Shown piece by piece: positions 59,098 to 64,000 of a DNA stretch of 64,000 bases. The number at the start of each line of letters is the position of its first letter. Position 1 is the stretch's first letter. This DNA comes from Zingiber officinale (lineage: Eukaryota > Streptophyta > Magnoliopsida > Zingiberales > Zingiberaceae): positions 130,723,004-130,787,003 of the forward strand of contig NC_055989.1 of NCBI RefSeq assembly GCF_018446385.1. The letters are read 5' to 3'. The notes under the pieces were generated by a model. It saw only the letters and a list, made by a program, of their open reading frames with translations, searched no databases and was not told the DNA's origin. The translations under genes and the position numbers were made by a program.

Positions 59098-59770
59098 GGA
59101 CAGTCCGTCTTCCAATGTCCTTGTCAGATGAAGCATTGCCCTTGGCTTCTTCACTCGACTTTAAATCCAGACTCGAGATTTATTCACTTTCTTTCCTGAG
59201 CCGCTTGTTTCTTCTTCTTTCCTCTCGGTTTAGAAGTAGAACCATTTTCAACAAAGTGAATTTGAGAATTGTGACGAATAATCCTTCTGCTGCTTGAAGT
59301 CAGTAGTTTCCCTAATGAATAAATCCTTTTATTCATATTATAGTTCGGGAACCGCTCAAAACTTCTAGGTAGCGTTTGAGGATCATATCGATCCGGGTTT
59401 CCCATCAATTTCTCCTCCAAGGATCATCTCGTTCGGATAAGCCATCATCTTTAGGATATGATCCTACAGGAGTACCCTCTTGCATGGTGGTCATTATTTT
59501 TCTCATAGCTTCTTGTCTAGAAGCCCTATCCCGATGACCAAAGAGCTCCTTGAGATTGTTCATAATATCATAAGTCGTTGGTAAATCTTGATGTCGATGT
59601 TGCAATACATTTGACATTGAAGCCAAAATGTAACACCGTCATCTCATCCGCCTTTACCCATTTCTTATGATATTCAATCTCCTCTTGGGTAGATTCACCA
59701 AGGTGCATCAGACAAGTTTCGATCAAGATAAATTTATAGCTTTCAAAGCAATGTAACAATGTCCAGGTTC
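59098..59770 (-). pseudogene. copia gag
   Basis: Fragments of the UBN2-type gag (NVLQHRHQDLPTTYDIMNNL, ASRQEAMRKIMTT) lie in different frames at 59759-59405. A lysine-rich part (SKPRGKKKK) follows, then a zinc knuckle near 59098-59140 (GHWKTDCPRR) whose second Cys position is a stop codon. At least two frameshifts break it. Confidence 0.75.
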
Positions 59771-60949
59771 CTTTTCCAATCTATGTAATTAGGTCCAGTA
59801 AGTCTATTTTATTGAAGTATGATGGACAGTGGGTTGAAAGTCATCCTAAAAATCACAAATAACTTTTGGTCAGAACTCTAAATTTAGAATAATATTGATT
59901 TCTCAAACAATACTATTTTAAATTAACCAACACCTCATAACACCGTGAATTTTGTATGCCACGTTAGTGTGGACGTATACAAATTCAACATTTGTAAAAG
60001 GAGGGTTTTAACCCATTAATTTTATTATCTTGTCAACCTAACTTTTTGACAAATAAAATTAATAGTTGGTATCATTTGGTCACACAAATAATAGCAGTGA
60101 CTCCGTTGGGGAGGATACTATTAGATGTGTCTAAGTGTATACCATTACTTGACACTAAGTCCATTAATAAGATTATGCCCCTTCCGTTGGGGAAGATCAC
60201 ACGCTCTTAATTAACTTCCTATAGTCATCCAAAAATGAAAGTCTATTCTAGTGATCCGCAAACAAGCTCATCCGTTATGGAGGAAGGCACTTAGAGCCAA
60301 TGCGCAAGCTTGTTTGCATCACTTACAAACCAGTAATGGAGACCATGGGATTTATTTAAAAATCCCTCTCCCACTTAGTTATTTATAAATGAGGAATTTT
60401 AACTATGCTAGCCTACTAAAACTTGTAAACTAACATGCACACACAGAATAATATAAAAGCAATAAATAGAAAATTTAATTTTCAACTATTATGGCTTTTC
60501 TCTAATTGTCCTCCGTGTGTCGTCATCCCAAGCTGCTGCCATATTTGGCCACCGCTACCGGGTCTAGCTGTCGCATTCATCTTGCTCCTAGTTCCGCTGC
60601 GCCTCTGGTCCTTAGAAGGTTCCACGCTTTGCAAGATTCGATCCGCGACATAAATAGAATTTTACATTTTGATCCTATATTCCATAAAAGAAATGTACAT
60701 GTATCTAGGTCAAAAATAAAATCCTAATAAAACTAAATACAGCTCCTGCTGTATTTGAATACAATCATGCACACACAGATAAATGCCCTTGACATGTCCA
60801 AGGGTCCAATCACACACATAATAACTAAAAGTCATAATAGTTGGATCCTGCATCCACAAAGTTAGCACATCCTACTATTAACCTGCCTAAATTATGTATG
60901 TCATGTGCATAATTAACCTAATACCAAATACACAGAGGCAAAACCCTAG
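59771..60949 (-). other. Leader of copia element between primer site and gag
   Basis: About 1.2 kb without a protein I can recognise. It has three copies of a CCGTTGGGGAGGAT-like motif near 60102, 60186 and 60277. It would be the packaging leader of the element RNA. Confidence 0.5.
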
Positions 60950-60961
60950 CTCTGATACCAA
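60950..60961 (-). other. Primer binding site of copia element (initiator tRNA-Met)
   Basis: TGGTATCAGAGC on the minus strand, one base after the LTR-adjacent AT, is the exact classical site for the initiator tRNA-Met. Confidence 0.95.
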
Positions 60962-60962
60962 T

Positions 60963-63357
60963 TGTTGGTTGCTACTCGGAAAACCTATAGGTTCCACTGT
61001 ACAAAAATTTTGTACAAAGATCTGAACCTTTTCCTAGCTACCATGTGTTCTTTTAAATTAAATTTTTGATCGCCTGCGGAACTTAACACGTTTGATCCAA
61101 AACTTAATCTATTTGTTCTTTTAGGTTTTGACTTGGATCTCCTGTGGAACTTAACACGTTCGACCCAAGTCTCCTTAAGTTATTAATTCCATTAAATATT
61201 AATTTCCATAAAAGGTTCCCAGTACTGACGTGGCGAGGCATATGGCCTTCTTGGATATGGGAGCAACCACCACCGACTAGACAAAACCTTTTATAGAAAG
61301 CTAATATTTAATTTCCTAAAATAACTTTAGGTTAACCAAAGAGAACAATCAAATCACAAGGAAAAGAAAGAAACAAAAGAACACAACATCGAAAAATATA
61401 TTCGAAATTCTAGAACGTAAGCCTCTTGTATTTGGTATTATTTCCATAAATAACTAGCATGATGCGGAAATAAAAATTACTAGTTATACCTTGTAGAAAA
61501 CCTCTTGATCTTCTACCGTATTCCTCTTCTAACCTCGGACGTTGTGTGGGCAACGATCTTCCGAGATGAGAAACCACCAACCACCTTCTTCTCCTCCAAG
61601 CAAGGTTCGGCCACAAAGGAAAAACTTCACCAAGGAGGAAAAACAAAATACTAACCAAGCTCCAAGAGATGCTAGCTTTCTCTCCTTCTTCTTCTTCTTC
61701 TCCGAGTAGTATCCGGCCACCACAAGAGCTCCAAGGGAGAGGGAGAGGTTCGGCCACCACAAGAGGAAGAGAAGGAGATGATGGCCGGCCACACCAAGGA
61801 ACAAAAGAGGGAGAGAAATAATAGATGTTGTGTCTCATGAAGGCACCCTCACCCCTTCTTTTATATTCCTTGGCCTAGGCAAATTAGGAAATTTAATTAC
61901 AATAAAATTTCCTCAATTTCCTTGACATGATTTAATTTAGAAAAATAAAATAAATTTTCCAAATCAAACTTCAATGGCCGGCCACATCATTGGAGAACAA
62001 ATTGGACAAGTTTTAATCAACAATTAAAACTTCCTAATTTGTTTCCGGAAATTTTAAAAAATAAAATTTCTCTTTTAAAATCTCTTCATGGTTGATAAAA
62101 AGAAATTTCTATAATTTTAATTTTATCAACATGTGAATAATTTTTAAAGAGAAAATAAAACATCTCTCTAATCTACAAATAAGGAAAGAGATCTAATCTC
62201 TTTCTTTAATCTTTTGTAGATCTTTTACAAGAGAAATATTTTATTTTTAATTCTCTTTAAATTATATCTTCCACATAATAATAAAAATTAAAATTAAATT
62301 TCTTTTTTAATTTAATTTGGCCGGCCCCACTAGCTTGGGTTCAAGCTAGGGCCGGCCACCCAAATTCATACCTAGGCCTGCCCTAGCTTGATCCCAAGCT
62401 AGCTTGGCCGACCCCTATTGGGTGGGTATAGGTGGGTATAGAACTCTATAAATAAGAGGCTACGATAGAGACCGAGAGGAGGAATTGGTTTTGGTCTCCC
62501 GATAAAATTAAGCATCCCGTGTTCGCCCCGAACACACAACTTAATTTTATCAATGATAATTCATTCCACTAGAGAACTATCATTGAACTACCGCACCAAT
62601 CCCAAATTACATTTTTGGGCTCCTTCTTATTATGAGTATGTTAGTCTCCTTGTGTTTAAGATATCGAATGTCCACTAATTAAGTGAGTTACTGACAACTC
62701 ATTTAATTAATATCTAAGTCCAAGAGTAGTACCACTCAACCTTATTATCATGTCGGACTAAGTCCACCTGCAGGGTTTAACATGACAATCTTTATGAGCT
62801 CCTCTTGAGGACATTATCAACCTAGTATCTCTAGGACACAATTTCCTTCTATAATCAACAACACACACTATAAGTGATATCATTTCCCAACTTATCGGGT
62901 TTATTGATTCAACGAACTAAATCTCACCCATTGATAAATTAAAGAAATAAATATCAAATATATGTGTTTGTTATTACATTAGGATTAAGAGCACACACTT
63001 CCATAATAACTGAGGTCTTTGTTTCTTTATAAAATCAGTATAAAAGAAATGACCTCATATGGTCCTACTCAATACACTCTGAGTGTACTAGTGTAATTAT
63101 ACAATCAAGATAAACTGATACTTAATTATACTACGACCTTCTAATGGTTTGTTCCTTTCCATTTTGGTCGTGAGCCACTGTTTATAATTTATAAGGTACT
63201 GATAACATCATATTCTGTATGTGACACCACATACTATGTTATCTACAATATAAATTAATTGAACAACTACAAACAAATGTAGATAATTTGACCAACTGTG
63301 ATTCTTTATTCAAAACAAATGTTTACAAAACTTAGGCTTTCAGTATATACTCCAACA
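60963..63357 (-). repeat. 5' LTR of copia element
   Basis: TGTTGGTTGC...CTCCAACA, 2395 bp. A minus-strand TATAAAAG at 61858-61865 is the likely promoter, so the transcript would start near 61830. Confidence 0.93.
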
Positions 63358-64000
63358 CCTTAGGTCAAGGTTGACCTGGTTGACCTGACTCAAGTTGTAT
63401 TTTGATGTTTGACGAGAACAGAAGAGTTGTATTTTGATGGGAGATTGTTGGTGCAACCTTAGGTCAAGGTTGACCTGGTTGACCTGACTCGAGTTGACCT
63501 GACTGAAGTTGTATCATGATGTTTGACAAGAACAGAAACTTGGGAGGTTGTGGGTGCAACCCTTGGTCAAGGTTGACCTGGTTGACCCGAGGTGAGTTGA
63601 CTTGGCACGGAAAAGTCCAAGCAGGGAGCTTGACACGGGAAAAGTCCAAGCAGGGAGCTTGGCACGGGAGAAAGTCCAAGTATGGAGACTTGGCACGGAG
63701 AAGTCCAAGTATGGGAACTTGGCAAGTGGAAGTCGGAGAGGGCTCGGTAGCTCGTTCTCCGGACTAGGTCAGAGAGGGCTCGGTAGCTCGTTCTCTGGAC
63801 CGGAAGTGAAAGATGGAGAGGGCTCGGTAGCTCGTTCTTCAGACTAGGTCAGAGAGGGCTCGGTAGCTCATTCTCTAGATCAGGCAGGCAGATTGGAAAT
63901 CCTGGTGAGTGAAGCCAGGTGAAAACCCTAGTGAGTGAAGCTAGGTGAAAGTGAAAGTCCTGGTGAGTGAAGCCAGGCAGATAGAAAGTCCTGGTGAGTG

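Larger units (their letters stand above)
53499..63357 (-). mobile_element. Full-length Ty1/copia retrotransposon, recent
   Basis: Two LTRs of 2.4 kb, nearly identical by eye, enclose gag, protease, integrase, RT and RNase H on the minus strand. Integrase before RT makes it Ty1/copia. The primer site and purine tract are intact. The target duplication is CCTTA (53494-53498, 63358-63362), with one extra base at the left junction. Gag is frameshifted and pol carries five premature stops, so it is not autonomous. Confidence 0.93.
53371..64000 (+). mobile_element. LTR-like element running off the right edge, interrupted by copia
   Basis: It begins TGTTGGTGCAACCTTAGGTC at 53371 inside gypsy 3 gag and continues, after the copia insertion, from 63358 to the window end. 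Its start consists of tandem units of about 105-114 bp (from about 53371, 53485 and 63444, partial at 63553), each with GGTTGACCTGGTTGACC and TTGTATTTTGATG. 63600-64000 has further short repeats (GGGCTCGGTAGCTCGTTCTC; CCTGGTGAGTGAAGCCAGG). I infer a 5' LTR, but no coding part or second LTR is visible. Confidence 0.6.

Overview
This is plant nuclear DNA, very probably from a flowering plant of the monocot kind. The genes have many introns with GT-AG borders. The first exons of the two intact genes are GC-rich while their later exons and introns are AT-rich, a gradient typical of commelinid monocots. There are no bacterial operons, CRISPR arrays or rRNA genes. I cannot name the species from the sequence alone. 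Only three host genes are visible; most of the rest is transposable elements (TEs), many nested inside one another.

Layout. 1-6986: part of a minus-strand Ty3/gypsy element of the Tat type (gag, protease, RT, two RNase H domains, integrase, a long LTR with a 77-bp minisatellite); its other end lies left of the window. 7084-7270: a SINE. 7660-8480: GC-rich tandem and inverted repeats. 10625-11360: a complete TRIM element. 12441-15163: a truncated Ty1/copia element. 15164-15490: one end of a CACTA transposon. 16373-42150: a decayed UNC-50 gene on the plus strand, with seven recognisable exons. A block of about 21 kb, built on a second Tat-type element (about 19598-40489), sits in one intron. 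That element has itself taken in a deleted copia element, an hAT-like element carrying a solo LTR, a second inverted-repeat element, and two solo LTRs, one of which holds a further solo LTR. 42563-45760: intact RER1 gene, minus strand. 46578-49194: intact euAP2-type transcription factor gene, minus strand, ten exons, with a miR172 target site. 50475-50683: another SINE. 50945-53370: start of a third gypsy element (LTR and gag). 53371-64000: the LTR-like start of a further element, running off the right edge and interrupted at 53499 by a 9.9-kb copia element with near-identical LTRs.

How it fits together. The host genes are a COPI/ER retrieval receptor (RER1), a Golgi membrane protein (UNC-50) and a developmental regulator (AP2). 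Nothing suggests they act in one pathway. UNC-50 and RER1 are convergent neighbours; RER1 and AP2 face the same way, about 0.8 kb apart. The coding core 42.5-50.4 kb has few TEs and both flanks are full of them. The clearest story is the stepwise loss of UNC-50: a TE-inflated intron, a lost splice acceptor, a frameshift and a SINE inside its last visible exon.

Limits. Identities and ages were judged by eye, not computed. LTR edges without a target-site duplication are approximate.
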